A stretch of 13,482 bases of DNA from SYFY01 sp031385325. Lineage in GTDB: Bacteria > Pseudomonadota > Gammaproteobacteria > Pseudomonadales > Azotimanducaceae. Positions 6,541 through 13,482 of this stretch are shown here, one piece after another. The notes below the pieces were generated by a model. That model was not told where the DNA came from and did no database searches. It saw nothing but the letters and a program-made list of their open reading frames with translations. Within the stretch, counting starts at the first letter, position 1; every line of letters starts with the position of its first letter. Location of the stretch: contig JANNBJ010000169.1 in the NCBI GenBank assembly GCA_031385325.1, forward strand, positions 1 to 13,482, in the 5' to 3' direction. Both the position numbers and the translations under genes were made by a program.

Positions 6541-7601
6541 CAGGTAAAACTCCTCATGGCCAACCCGCAAGCGATCATCATGGCCGGCGCATCGTTCGCC
6601 AAAGCCTCTGCGTCGACGTTGCCTGCAAGTGACATGTCAACAAACGGGTTTGCCATGAGCGTCGGCGTACCCAGCTTGTTCTCGATCATCTCCGCCAATC
6701 CATCGATTGAAGATGTACCACCGGCGAGCACGATGTAATCAACATCATCGTACTGGCTCGAAGAAAAGAAAAACTGCAAGGAACGTGTCACCTGCTGCAG
6801 CACTGCTTCCTTGAACGGCTCCAGCACTTCGTCGAAGTAGTCGTCCGGCAAACCGCCTTGCTTCTTGGCTAGACCGGCCTCTTCGTACGACAAACTGTAA
6901 CGACGCTGGATTTCTTCAGTGAGTTGTTTGCCACCAAAGAGCTGTTCGCGCGTATAGATGGCACGATCATCAGCGAGCACGGACAGCGTGGTCATGGTCG
7001 CACCGATGTCGATGATCGCGACAACAAGCGCGTCCGGATTGCTGCCTAGCTGGGGTTTTACCAGATCAAACGCTCGCTTCATGGCGTGCGCCTCGATGTC
7101 GACCACTGCTGCCTTCAGTCCACCCAGACCGAGCACAGCCTCGCGCATCTCGACATTTTCCTTGCGGCATGCAGCCAGCAAGACTTCGACCTGGTCGGGG
7201 TTGCGCTCAGACAGCCCTTGAACCTCGAAATCGATCGCGACTTCATCGAGTGGGTAGGGAATGTACTGATCCGCTTCAACGGTAATCTGGGTTTCCATTT
7301 CTTCATCACTGAGCGACGCATCCATTTCGATGGTCTTGGTGATGACAGCTGAACCCGCGACTGCAACGGCAACGCTTTTAGTGCCCGGTTTAGCACGGGC
7401 AATAACACGTTTGATCGCCTCGGCAACACCGTCCACGTCATTGATGTTTTTTTCCACCACAGCATTCGGCGGCAGCGGTTCTACGCCATATGCTTCGACG
7501 CGGTACCGTTCACCGGATCTGGAAAGCTCCAATAACTTGACGGAAGTGGAACTTATATCGAGCCCAAGTAGAGTGGGCGCCTTCTTGTTGAACCAGGCCA
7601 C
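6540..7601 (-). CDS. pilM: Type IV pilus assembly ATPase-like protein PilM
   Basis: This 353-residue cytoplasmic protein has the FtsA/actin fold. Visible nucleotide-site motifs are GLDISSTSVKLLEL (13-26, phosphate 1), IIDIGATMTTLSV (196-208, phosphate 2) and VLAGGTSSIDGL (291-302, adenosine). Family members bind ATP and the N-terminal peptide of PilN, forming a cytoplasmic ring that links to the PilB/PilT motors. The N-terminal FNKKAPTLLGLDISSTSVK is a typical start for this family. I chose GTG at 7601, which has AAGGA 8 nt upstream and gives the normal length. A second GTG at 7628 would add nine residues without a better ribosome site. It is the first gene of the pilMNOPQ block, divergent from the PBP1a gene. 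Confidence 0.95.
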   Translation of the reverse strand: MAWFNKKAPTLLGLDISSTSVKLLELSRSGERYRVEAYGVEPLPPNAVVEKNINDVDGVAEAIKRVIARAKPGTKSVAVAVAGSAVITKTIEMDASLSDEEMETQITVEADQYIPYPLDEVAIDFEVQGLSERNPDQVEVLLAACRKENVEMREAVLGLGGLKAAVVDIEAHAMKRAFDLVKPQLGSNPDALVVAIIDIGATMTTLSVLADDRAIYTREQLFGGKQLTEEIQRRYSLSYEEAGLAKKQGGLPDDYFDEVLEPFKEAVLQQVTRSLQFFFSSSQYDDVDYIVLAGGTSSIDGLAEMIENKLGTPTLMANPFVDMSLAGNVDAEALANDAPAMMIACGLAMRSFT

Positions 7602-7653
7602 GTTAGAATTCCTTAATGGCGCGGGCACTTACGTCCGTTTCGTGCGGCAGGAC

Positions 7654-7682
7654 ATTAAATACCACTCGAACTACGAGAGCAA
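7654..7682 (-). promoter_or_regulatory. Candidate sigma-70 promoter for pilMNOPQ
   Basis: On the minus strand, TTGCTC (7677-7682) and TTTAAT (7654-7659) are separated by 17 nt. The -10 matches consensus at five of six positions, the -35 at only three. The start point would lie about 45 nt before the GTG of pilM at 7601. This is pattern matching only; no conserved spacing to a regulator site supports it. Confidence 0.4.
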
Positions 7683-7713
7683 TCGAGCTCAACGTAAATT
7701 CACGCAGAGGTTT

Positions 7714-7732
7714 GGTGCACCTAATCATGATT
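7714..7732. promoter_or_regulatory. Adjacent perfect palindromes in the pilM/PBP1a divergent region
   Basis: GGTGCACC (7714-7721) and AATCATGATT (7723-7732) are two perfect even palindromes one base apart. They lie in the 178-nt gap between the divergent starts of pilM (7601) and the PBP1a gene (7780). A weak plus-strand promoter can be drawn over them: TTGGTG at 7712-7717, 17 nt, TATCGT at 7735-7740. In that case they would occupy its -35 and spacer, a usual operator position. The sequence symmetry is seen directly; the regulatory role is inferred. The rest of the gap (7602-7779) holds no recognisable gene. Confidence 0.3.
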
Positions 7733-7760
7733 GATATCGTCTCCTCCCGCCCCAAGAAAC

Positions 7761-7775
7761 CAGATACAGTATCTG
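7761..7775. repeat. 15-nt odd palindrome just before the PBP1a start codon
   Basis: CAGATACAGTATCTG is a 7+1+7 perfect inverted repeat ending four bases before the ATG at 7780. It occupies the place where a Shine-Dalgarno would be expected. It could be a protein-binding operator or a small RNA hairpin (6-bp stem, 3-nt loop) near the ribosome site. No database match is claimed. Confidence 0.5.
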
Positions 7776-7779
7776 TGCG

Positions 7780-10254
7780 ATGACTCTTCGAACCAGACCC
7801 ATCCTCGGCTCAATTATCTGGGTCAGCAGCATTGCATTTTGTGGCGCAGTGCTCACTCTCGCTGCTACCTATCTCTATCTTGACCCTCAGACCCCGCGTG
7901 CCGATACGTTTCGGCAAGTTCGCCTGGAAACTCCGCTCCGCATTTATTCTCGCGAGGGTCAACTTCTAGCAGAGTTTGGCGAACGTCGCGCAATCCCGAT
8001 CAACATCGACCAGATCCCCCGTCACTTTCTCGATGCAGTCGTCAGCATTGAAGACAAACGATTCTACGAACATTCGGGAATTGATTTCGTTTCATTGCTG
8101 AACGATAGCCTGAATTTGATCAGGAACTACATCATGGATGATGGCCTAGGCGCTGGTGCCAGCACAATTACTATGCAATTAGCAAGAAATGTGTCTTTTA
8201 GCCTTGAGCGAACCTTTATTCGCAAGTTCAAAGAGATGCTGCTCGCGCTGAAGCTTGAGCAGGAGCTGACGAAGGACGAAATTCTCGAGCTGTACATCAA
8301 CGTCGTTCCATTCGGTAAGCGTGCATACGGTGCCGAGGCAGGTGCCCGAACCTACTACGGAAAGTCACTCGGCGAACTGGAGCTATCTGAACTGGCAATG
8401 CTGGCAGGCATCCCACAAGCACCTTCTGCGAACAATCCAATCAACGGGCCAGACAAGGCACTGCTCCGACGCGACACCGTGCTTGATCGGATGTTCGAGC
8501 AAGGCGCAATCACAGAAGCTGAGTTGTCGGCTGCCAAGGCAAGACCACTGACGGCCAGACTGTTCGAGCCCCAACTCGATGTCGCCTCACCATACGCCGC
8601 AGAGTGGATTCGTCAGCAACTCATCCAGTCGTTCCCGGATCTATATACTGCCGGCTACGAAGTACACACGACGATCGATGCCAGACTGCAAGCTGCGGCA
8701 ACCAGGTCACTGCGCGATGGTCTCGAGGCTTACGACCGTCGACATGGGTATCGCGGACCTGAATCACGGCTACCCAACGAGGTCACTACAGTGCTGACCT
8801 CCGATCCTGCGACCGGTCGCGAGCAAGCGCGTGAAGCTGTTCGCGCACTACCTGCCCACGCCCGACTCGAAGCGGCCGCTACTGTCGCAATCAATGATGA
8901 CAGCGCCGAGCTGATTCTTACCTCCGGAGAAGTTGCAAGCATTTCACTCTCAGATGCCAAATGGGCGCGACGATTTCTCAGCGTCGATAGCATCGGACCG
9001 GTGCCCACACGGATGTCGGATGTTCTGAAAATAGGTGACATCGTCAGACTGAAGCAGGATGGGGAACAGTGGCTGCTGGCACAGACACCGGCCGTACAAG
9101 GTGCACTGGTTTCCCTGGAGCCGGACACGGGCAAAGTACTGGCCATGTCTGGTGGGTACGACTTTGGATTGAACCAGTTCAACCACGCTACACAGGCGGC
9201 TCGACAACCTGGCTCTGGATTCAAGCCATTCATTTATGCCGCTGCTCTGGCTGAAGGACGAACAACCGCAACGACCTATATGGATGCTCCACTGGTATTC
9301 CGGGAGCGGGGCCAAAGCCGTGAATATCGGCCCAAGAACAGCGACAACAAGTACAACGGCCCAACTCGGCTGCGTCAGGCTCTTTATCGTTCTGTGAATA
9401 TCGTGACCATCCGGGTATTGCTCGACATCGGTGCAGGTCCTGCCATGCAGTACGCTGCCAATTTCGGCTTCGATATCTCAAAATTTCCCCGAGACACTCA
9501 ATTGGCAGTAGGTGGCGGGACGCTGACGTTGACCCCGCTGGAAATGGCACGGGCGTATTCGGTATTCGCGAATGGTGGTTATCTCATTCAGCCGTATGGC
9601 ATCGAGAGCATGAAGAACAGCGAAGGCGAAGAGTTAATGAACTCCAGGCCACCGCACGTTTGCCACGAGCAGTTTGCTGTCGCTCCGGAAGCGGTTGCCG
9701 AGTTAGCCGTTGCACCCGATTCTGCCAAATCGATCGACACAGACATGGTCGCCGCTTCACCACCTGGTGATGCACCAACATCGAACTGCCTTGAACCGGC
9801 GATTGATACCCGAATCGCCTACATCATGCATGACATGCTGAAAGACGTGATTCGCCGAGGTACCGCGAGACGAGCACTGGTTCTGAAACGCGCAGATCTT
9901 GCCGGCAAAACCGGCACAACTGATGAAGCCGCCGACACCTGGTTCAATGGCTACACACCGGACGTCGCAACAACCGTCTGGGTTGGCTACAAGGATGTTC
10001 AACCGCTAGGTCGCCGCGAATTTGGCTCAACGGTCCCGCTACCGATCTGGATCGACTACATGAAGGAAGCACTCGCGGATCGACCTGAGAAATTTCTCGA
10101 CCAGCCTGAAGGCATCGTCAATATGCGCGTCAGCGGCGGCGGCGTCAGTGAGTTTGAGTACTTCCTCGCTGAGCACCTGCCTTCACAACGGCAGGAGGCT
10201 ACTTCACCTGTCATCCAACAACAGGACACGATTCAGAGCGTGGACTTGTTCTGA
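7780..10254 (+). CDS. mrcA: Bifunctional penicillin-binding protein 1A (PBP1a)
   Basis: This 824-residue class A PBP (also called ponA) polymerises lipid II and cross-links the peptides in the periplasm. A short cytoplasmic tail and one membrane anchor (about 9-33) lead into a GT51 glycosyltransferase domain with SIEDKRFYEHSGID (catalytic Glu91), GASTITMQLARN and ELYINVVPFG. A linker/OB-like region (roughly 250-430) precedes the transpeptidase, which shows SGFK (Ser479 nucleophile, Lys482), SVN (538-540) and KTGT (710-713). Between SVN and KTGT is a variable Ala/Pro/Val-rich loop flanked by Cys628 and Cys670. Length is normal for PBP1a. The ATG at 7780 leads directly into the anchor; no clear Shine-Dalgarno precedes it. 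It is divergent from pilM, the arrangement seen in Pseudomonas and relatives (ponA-pilM). Confidence 0.96.
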   Translation: MTLRTRPILGSIIWVSSIAFCGAVLTLAATYLYLDPQTPRADTFRQVRLETPLRIYSREGQLLAEFGERRAIPINIDQIPRHFLDAVVSIEDKRFYEHSGIDFVSLLNDSLNLIRNYIMDDGLGAGASTITMQLARNVSFSLERTFIRKFKEMLLALKLEQELTKDEILELYINVVPFGKRAYGAEAGARTYYGKSLGELELSELAMLAGIPQAPSANNPINGPDKALLRRDTVLDRMFEQGAITEAELSAAKARPLTARLFEPQLDVASPYAAEWIRQQLIQSFPDLYTAGYEVHTTIDARLQAAATRSLRDGLEAYDRRHGYRGPESRLPNEVTTVLTSDPATGREQAREAVRALPAHARLEAAATVAINDDSAELILTSGEVASISLSDAKWARRFLSVDSIGPVPTRMSDVLKIGDIVRLKQDGEQWLLAQTPAVQGALVSLEPDTGKVLAMSGGYDFGLNQFNHATQAARQPGSGFKPFIYAAALAEGRTTATTYMDAPLVFRERGQSREYRPKNSDNKYNGPTRLRQALYRSVNIVTIRVLLDIGAGPAMQYAANFGFDISKFPRDTQLAVGGGTLTLTPLEMARAYSVFANGGYLIQPYGIESMKNSEGEELMNSRPPHVCHEQFAVAPEAVAELAVAPDSAKSIDTDMVAASPPGDAPTSNCLEPAIDTRIAYIMHDMLKDVIRRGTARRALVLKRADLAGKTGTTDEAADTWFNGYTPDVATTVWVGYKDVQPLGRREFGSTVPLPIWIDYMKEALADRPEKFLDQPEGIVNMRVSGGGVSEFEYFLAEHLPSQRQEATSPVIQQQDTIQSVDLF

Positions 10255-10315
10255 TCTAGGCGTATCAGTCAATCCTGCTCAGGGTTGGCCGCAAAAGCCA
10301 TAAACTAGTCGTTAG

Positions 10316-10335
10316 TCAGACACCACGTTGTCTGA
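10316..10335. terminator. Weak hairpin in convergent PBP1a/M48 gap
   Basis: The 88-nt gap between two convergent stop codons (10255-10342) holds TCAGACA (10316-10322), a 6-nt loop, and TGTCTGA (10329-10335), a perfect 7-bp stem. It could serve as a bidirectional terminator. Neither side has a proper T-run (plus side: ACGAGGTTTATT), so a Rho-independent role is doubtful. The rest of the gap shows nothing recognisable. Confidence 0.3.
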
Positions 10336-10342
10336 ACGAGGT

Positions 10343-11743
10343 TTATTGAACGACCTTGATGAGATCCCCGGCGCGTGGCTCGCCGTTGGGATACAGCCCG
10401 TTGATCACGCGTAAAAGATCGTCTCCATGCACTCCGATGGCGGTTCCTCTGGAGAGCTTCACAAACGTATCGCCAGGCTTTGCTTCAACGATCTTGATTC
10501 GCTGCGAATTGGCGACTCGAAGGTCTTCGATCGTCATTGATCGAAGTCCGGCCATTGCACCGCGGAATTTCACATCAAAAGCCTTTACGTCCTCCGAATC
10601 GGGAACTTCGCCGCGAAACAGAAAGACCTCGCCTAATCGAAAAACGACACCGATCTTCTGTTTGCGGGCACTGCCATCGGCAAGTTTGATGTCTCCGACG
10701 AACGCATCGGACTCCCCGATCTTGAGCAATTCACCGTTGATGACGTCATCACGTTTCAACGTTTCTTTCACATAAGTCTCTGGCGTTTGTCCGCTTGTTG
10801 CCGGCTGGTGACGCTGCACAGAAATCGAGGCCGTCTCCGGGTGGGGGGCTTGCCCAAGCACCGCAGTGCCTGCGAGCGAGGTGTCCCACCCTTCCGGGAA
10901 CTCGATCACCACCCGCAATGCCCCGTGATAGAACTTGTTGCCCTTCGCTACCCCGGTTGCTGCCTGATCCCCGAACACCAGACCATCCAGCATGTGCCAG
11001 TAGTCTTCTTCAGGTTCCCTGAGCTTGTCGAGGGAGTACAGATTCTCCAATTGCACCAGTTCATGAATTCTCTTCTGATGCTCGGGGTGGCTTCGCATGA
11101 TGCCGTGATAGACGGGCTGTCGCCCCATTACCTTGGTTTCGAAAGCATCGTTGTCGCGAAGAATCTGAATGCCGTCCACCATACCTTGTGGGTTATAGCC
11201 TGATTTGATCAGCCACTCCGCGCTGTATCGATCAGCCTCCAGCTCAGCGCGGCGTCCGTAACTCGCACTGGCTGTCGCCGACAGTGTATTGGCCAGGTCG
11301 AGCATGGCCGGAGAACTGGTTGCAATCAGTCCAATCCAACCCAGTATCGTGCCACTACGTGCCCTGCCCTTGCCTTCCTGTACATGCGCAGCGACGTTGT
11401 GCCCGATTTCATGGCCAATCACACCCGCCAGTTCGTCTTCTGAGCGCAGGTACGAAAGAATGCCTCGGGTCAGGAAGATGTATCCCTCCCCGGGAGTGAA
11501 AGCATTGACCTGAGGATCATCCAGCAGGACGAATGTATAGGCTCGACCCCGATGTGGCGAAACCGCGAGAACACGCTCACCAACTGCCGTTACGTAGTCC
11601 TGCCACACTTTGTCGTTGTACAGCATGTCGGCTTCGAGAAAAGCATTGTACTGCTCGCTGCCAGACCCGGCCTGCGCCTGCATCAGCGGGAAACACGACA
11701 ACAGAATCGTCAGAAAAAAGACGTTGCAACGCACCAGGATCAT
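10343..11743 (-). CDS. Secreted M48-family metalloprotease with LysM-like C-terminus
   Basis: This 466-residue precursor has a signal peptide (hydrophobic about 7-20, cleavage near AQA-G at residue 25). The M48 peptidase domain follows (about 30-260), with zinc motif HEIGH at 111-115 (His111, Glu112, His115). ELEAD at 167-171 should supply the third zinc ligand. A central domain of unknown fold (about 275-405) precedes a LysM-like segment near 415-466 (PGDTFVKLSRG ... INGLYP ... GDLIKVV). By analogy with BepA/LoiP it may act in envelope protein quality control or on cell wall-associated proteins; that is inference, and the BepA-type TPR repeats are not apparent. The ATG at 11743 has AAGGA 7 nt upstream and starts the signal peptide directly; an upstream ATG at 11797 would add 18 residues without such support. 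It is convergent with the PBP1a gene and downstream of rpmE on the same strand. Confidence 0.88.
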   Translation of the reverse strand: MILVRCNVFFLTILLSCFPLMQAQAGSGSEQYNAFLEADMLYNDKVWQDYVTAVGERVLAVSPHRGRAYTFVLLDDPQVNAFTPGEGYIFLTRGILSYLRSEDELAGVIGHEIGHNVAAHVQEGKGRARSGTILGWIGLIATSSPAMLDLANTLSATASASYGRRAELEADRYSAEWLIKSGYNPQGMVDGIQILRDNDAFETKVMGRQPVYHGIMRSHPEHQKRIHELVQLENLYSLDKLREPEEDYWHMLDGLVFGDQAATGVAKGNKFYHGALRVVIEFPEGWDTSLAGTAVLGQAPHPETASISVQRHQPATSGQTPETYVKETLKRDDVINGELLKIGESDAFVGDIKLADGSARKQKIGVVFRLGEVFLFRGEVPDSEDVKAFDVKFRGAMAGLRSMTIEDLRVANSQRIKIVEAKPGDTFVKLSRGTAIGVHGDDLLRVINGLYPNGEPRAGDLIKVVQ

Positions 11744-11857
11744 CTCCGCGTCCTTCAGACGAATTGAGAGTATCCCAAAAGACATGAACCGCAGCACAAC
11801 GACCCTAACCCACCAACGACTCGTAGGCGATTCGCCGGGTTGTCCTGGAAGCTCGGC

Positions 11858-12073
11858 CTATTTTTTCGCGACGCGTGCACCAAAACGGCGGTTGAATCGT
11901 TCGACCCGACCAGCTGTATCGATGGTTTTCTGCTTACCGGTATAAAACGGGTGACAAGCAGAGCAAACGTCGATCTGGATGTCTTTCGCCAGGGTCGAAC
12001 GTGTATTAATGACATTGCCGCAGCTGCATGTGGCGGCTATCGGCTTGTAGTTCGGATGAATGTCGGCTTTCAT
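11858..12073 (-). CDS. rpmE: 50S ribosomal protein L31, zinc-binding (C+) type
   Basis: This 71-residue ribosomal protein bridges the large and small subunits. The start MKADIHPNYKPI and the core CSCGN ... DVCSACHPFYTGKQ ... GRVERFNRRFG are diagnostic. Cys16, Cys18, Cys37 and Cys40 are all present, so this is the zinc-binding form rather than the zinc-free paralogue used under zinc starvation. The ATG at 12073 has AGGA about 7 nt upstream and gives the exact family N-terminus. An extension to 12106 would add 11 unconserved residues and was rejected. The gene is divergent from priA, as in many Gammaproteobacteria. No strong terminator follows; only a 4-bp hairpin (GGCG/CGCC, 11827-11837) is visible in the 114-nt gap before the M48 gene, which otherwise holds nothing clear. 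Confidence 0.97.
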   Translation of the reverse strand: MKADIHPNYKPIAATCSCGNVINTRSTLAKDIQIDVCSACHPFYTGKQKTIDTAGRVERFNRRFGARVAKK

Positions 12074-12104
12074 TGCCGTTCCTGGCTCGATTTGAGGGCC
12101 GCGC

Positions 12105-12132
12105 ATAGTACCAAAAGTTCCCGGTCACGCAA
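12105..12132 (-). promoter_or_regulatory. Candidate promoter for rpmE
   Basis: On the minus strand, TTGCGT (12127-12132) and TACTAT (12105-12110) are separated by 16 nt. The start point would lie about 25 nt before the rpmE ATG at 12073. Both boxes are only partial matches to consensus. The 76-nt divergent gap to priA leaves little room elsewhere. Confidence 0.35.
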
Positions 12133-12149
12133 CGTACCGGCGAGCAAGG

Positions 12150-13482
12150 ATGAATCTGGGCAGAATGACGATGGGTGAGACGATCGCCGGTCAACGCGAC
12201 GTCATCGTGCGTGTTGCCCTCCCGGTGCCGCTTTTCAATGAGTTCGACTATCGACTGATTGGTCCCGATTTTGAGCCCTGTGCTGGCTGCAGGGTCCGAG
12301 TATCTTTCGGCTCTCGTCAACTGATCGGCATCTGCACGGAAATTGCGCCCACCCAGCCCTTCGCGGATCCAAAGCCTGTGCTTGAATGGCTGGACGAGGC
12401 GCCCCTTGCCTCACCGCACTTGCTGGCGCTGGCTCGCTGGCTGGCAAGTTATTACCACCATCCGCTCGGGGAAGTGCTGGCGACCTGTCTGCCGGTCGGT
12501 GCAAGAACCGGTCGGCCAACGACGCGCAGCAGCAAGACGGTATGGCAGGTTTGTCATCCTCTCCTGACACCCAAACGGTTGCTTGATTGTCGGGCAAGCC
12601 TCGCTCGTGCGCCCCGACAACTGGCTCTCTTCGACCTGCTCGTTACGGACGGCCCACAATCCCGTGACGCATTGAAGGAGGCAGGTTTCAGCCCGGATCA
12701 GATGCGATCACTAGTGGACCGGCAGTTCATGGAGGAAGTCCAGGCAATCCGGCACTTGCCAGAGAAAAGTAAGTACATACACCTGCTACAACCTACATCA
12801 GAGCAGCAAAGCGCAATCGAGAATGTTTGTTTAACCCTGGATGCCTTCCGCCCCTGGCTGCTCGAAGGGGTAACCGGCAGTGGCAAGACAGAGGTCTATC
12901 TGAGACTTATCGAACACGTCGTCTCACAGGGTAAGCAGGCGCTACTGCTCGTGCCGGAAATCTCGCTCACGCCGCAAACGATCGCTCGCGTCCGGGCTCG
13001 CTTCCCGGAGAGCGTCAACTTTCACTCCGGACTGACGGATAACGAGCGCTGGGATGCCTACCTCGCCTGCAAAGACGGCTCCGCCAGCGTGTTAGTGGGC
13101 ACTCGCTCTTCCATTTTCGCTCAGTTTACGAGCCTTGGATTGATCATCGTTGACGAAGAACACGACGTATCCTTCAAACAGCAGGACGGACTACGGTACT
13201 CCGCTCGTGATGTTGCGGTCTGGCGTGCGCAGGCACTCGGCATCCCGGTGGTCCTGGGCAGCGCAACACCCTCATTGGAGAGCGTCGACAACGTCCGCAA
13301 GGGGCGCTATGGACATCTGCAATTAACCACCCGACCGAGTGCATCATCCCCGGCCTCCTTTCATGTACTCGACATTCGAGGTCAAGCTCTCGACGAGGGC
13401 CTCAGCTTTGACATGTTGCGTGTCATGGAGCGACACCTGAGTTCGGGCGGGCAAGTGCTCACTTACATCAATCGGCGCGGTT
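12150..13482 (+). CDS. priA: Primosomal helicase PriA (3' end off window)
   Basis: PriA is the superfamily 2 3'-5' DNA helicase that recognises stalled or collapsed forks and reloads the replisome. About 444 of the usual ~730 residues are visible. The N-terminal DNA-binding domain begins VRVALPVPLFNEFDYRL. The helicase domain follows, with Walker A GVTGSGKTEVY (240-250), LLLVPEISLTPQT, VGTRSSIFAQF, the DEAH-type box DEEHD (335-339), LGSATPSLES and the start of motif IV (LTYINRRG) at the right edge. The zinc-binding Cys clusters would lie beyond the window. The start is uncertain: in-frame ATGs occur at 12150, 12165 and 12171 and none has a good Shine-Dalgarno. The longest is given; 12165 or 12171 would bring the N-terminus nearer to E. 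coli PriA. It is divergent from rpmE. Confidence 0.95.
   Translation, partial: MNLGRMTMGETIAGQRDVIVRVALPVPLFNEFDYRLIGPDFEPCAGCRVRVSFGSRQLIGICTEIAPTQPFADPKPVLEWLDEAPLASPHLLALARWLASYYHHPLGEVLATCLPVGARTGRPTTRSSKTVWQVCHPLLTPKRLLDCRASLARAPRQLALFDLLVTDGPQSRDALKEAGFSPDQMRSLVDRQFMEEVQAIRHLPEKSKYIHLLQPTSEQQSAIENVCLTLDAFRPWLLEGVTGSGKTEVYLRLIEHVVSQGKQALLLVPEISLTPQTIARVRARFPESVNFHSGLTDNERWDAYLACKDGSASVLVGTRSSIFAQFTSLGLIIVDEEHDVSFKQQDGLRYSARDVAVWRAQALGIPVVLGSATPSLESVDNVRKGRYGHLQLTTRPSASSPASFHVLDIRGQALDEGLSFDMLRVMERHLSSGGQVLTYINRRG

Noticed and set aside
11797..11820. Direct repeat CAACGAC (11797-11803 and 11814-11820) upstream of the M48 gene
   Set aside because: Seven bases, two copies, no further symmetry; expected by chance at this scale.
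12074..12106. N-terminal extension of rpmE by 11 codons
   Set aside because: The internal ATG at 12073 has the ribosome site and reproduces the family N-terminus exactly.
1..13482. Defence, toxin-antitoxin, phage, CRISPR or biosynthetic islands
   Set aside because: Nearly every base is accounted for by conserved housekeeping and pilus genes in a familiar order; no gap is large enough to hide an additional system.

Overview
The window is a conserved core locus of a gammaproteobacterium; the genus cannot be told from sequence alone. The evidence is gene order and protein sequence. A complete pilMNOPQ cluster runs into aroK-aroB-damX on the minus strand. A class A penicillin-binding protein of the PBP1a type is divergent from pilM. 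Further right lie an M48 metalloprotease gene, rpmE and the 5' part of priA. This layout is familiar from Pseudomonas-like and many marine Gammaproteobacteria, and the damX-position protein carries an AAA ATPase domain as in Pseudomonas relatives. Base composition looks even, mid-50s % GC by eye. I saw no transposase, integrase, tRNA, rRNA, CRISPR array or other sign of recent transfer.

Layout. Positions 1-2575 (minus) hold damX (3' end off the window), aroB and aroK, overlapping end to start. Positions 2576-2649 form the only real gap in the minus-strand block; a terminator-like hairpin with a U5 tract there abuts the aroK start codon. Positions 2650-7601 (minus) hold pilQ, pilP, pilO, pilN and pilM (transcribed pilM to pilQ), with gaps or overlaps of only a few bases. 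Positions 7602-7779 are a divergent regulatory region with a candidate pilM promoter and several short perfect palindromes. Positions 7780-10254 (plus) hold the PBP1a gene. Positions 10343-11743 (minus) hold a secreted M48 metalloprotease with a LysM-like tail. Positions 11858-12073 (minus) hold rpmE. Positions 12150-13482 (plus) hold the N-terminal ~60% of priA.

How the genes work together. PilM (cytoplasm), PilN and PilO (inner membrane), PilP (lipoprotein) and PilQ (outer-membrane secretin) make the alignment and outer-membrane subcomplexes of the type IVa pilus machine. PilQ's AMIN domains and the neighbouring PBP1a both act at peptidoglycan. AroK and AroB catalyse shikimate-pathway steps. 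DamX-type proteins act at the division septum through a C-terminal SPOR domain, which would lie beyond the left edge.

I found no novel multi-gene system. The observations most worth a second look are regulatory: the hairpin/U-tract fused to the SD-less aroK start, the palindromes at the pilM/PBP1a divergent region and PBP1a start codon, and several non-ATG or SD-poor starts.
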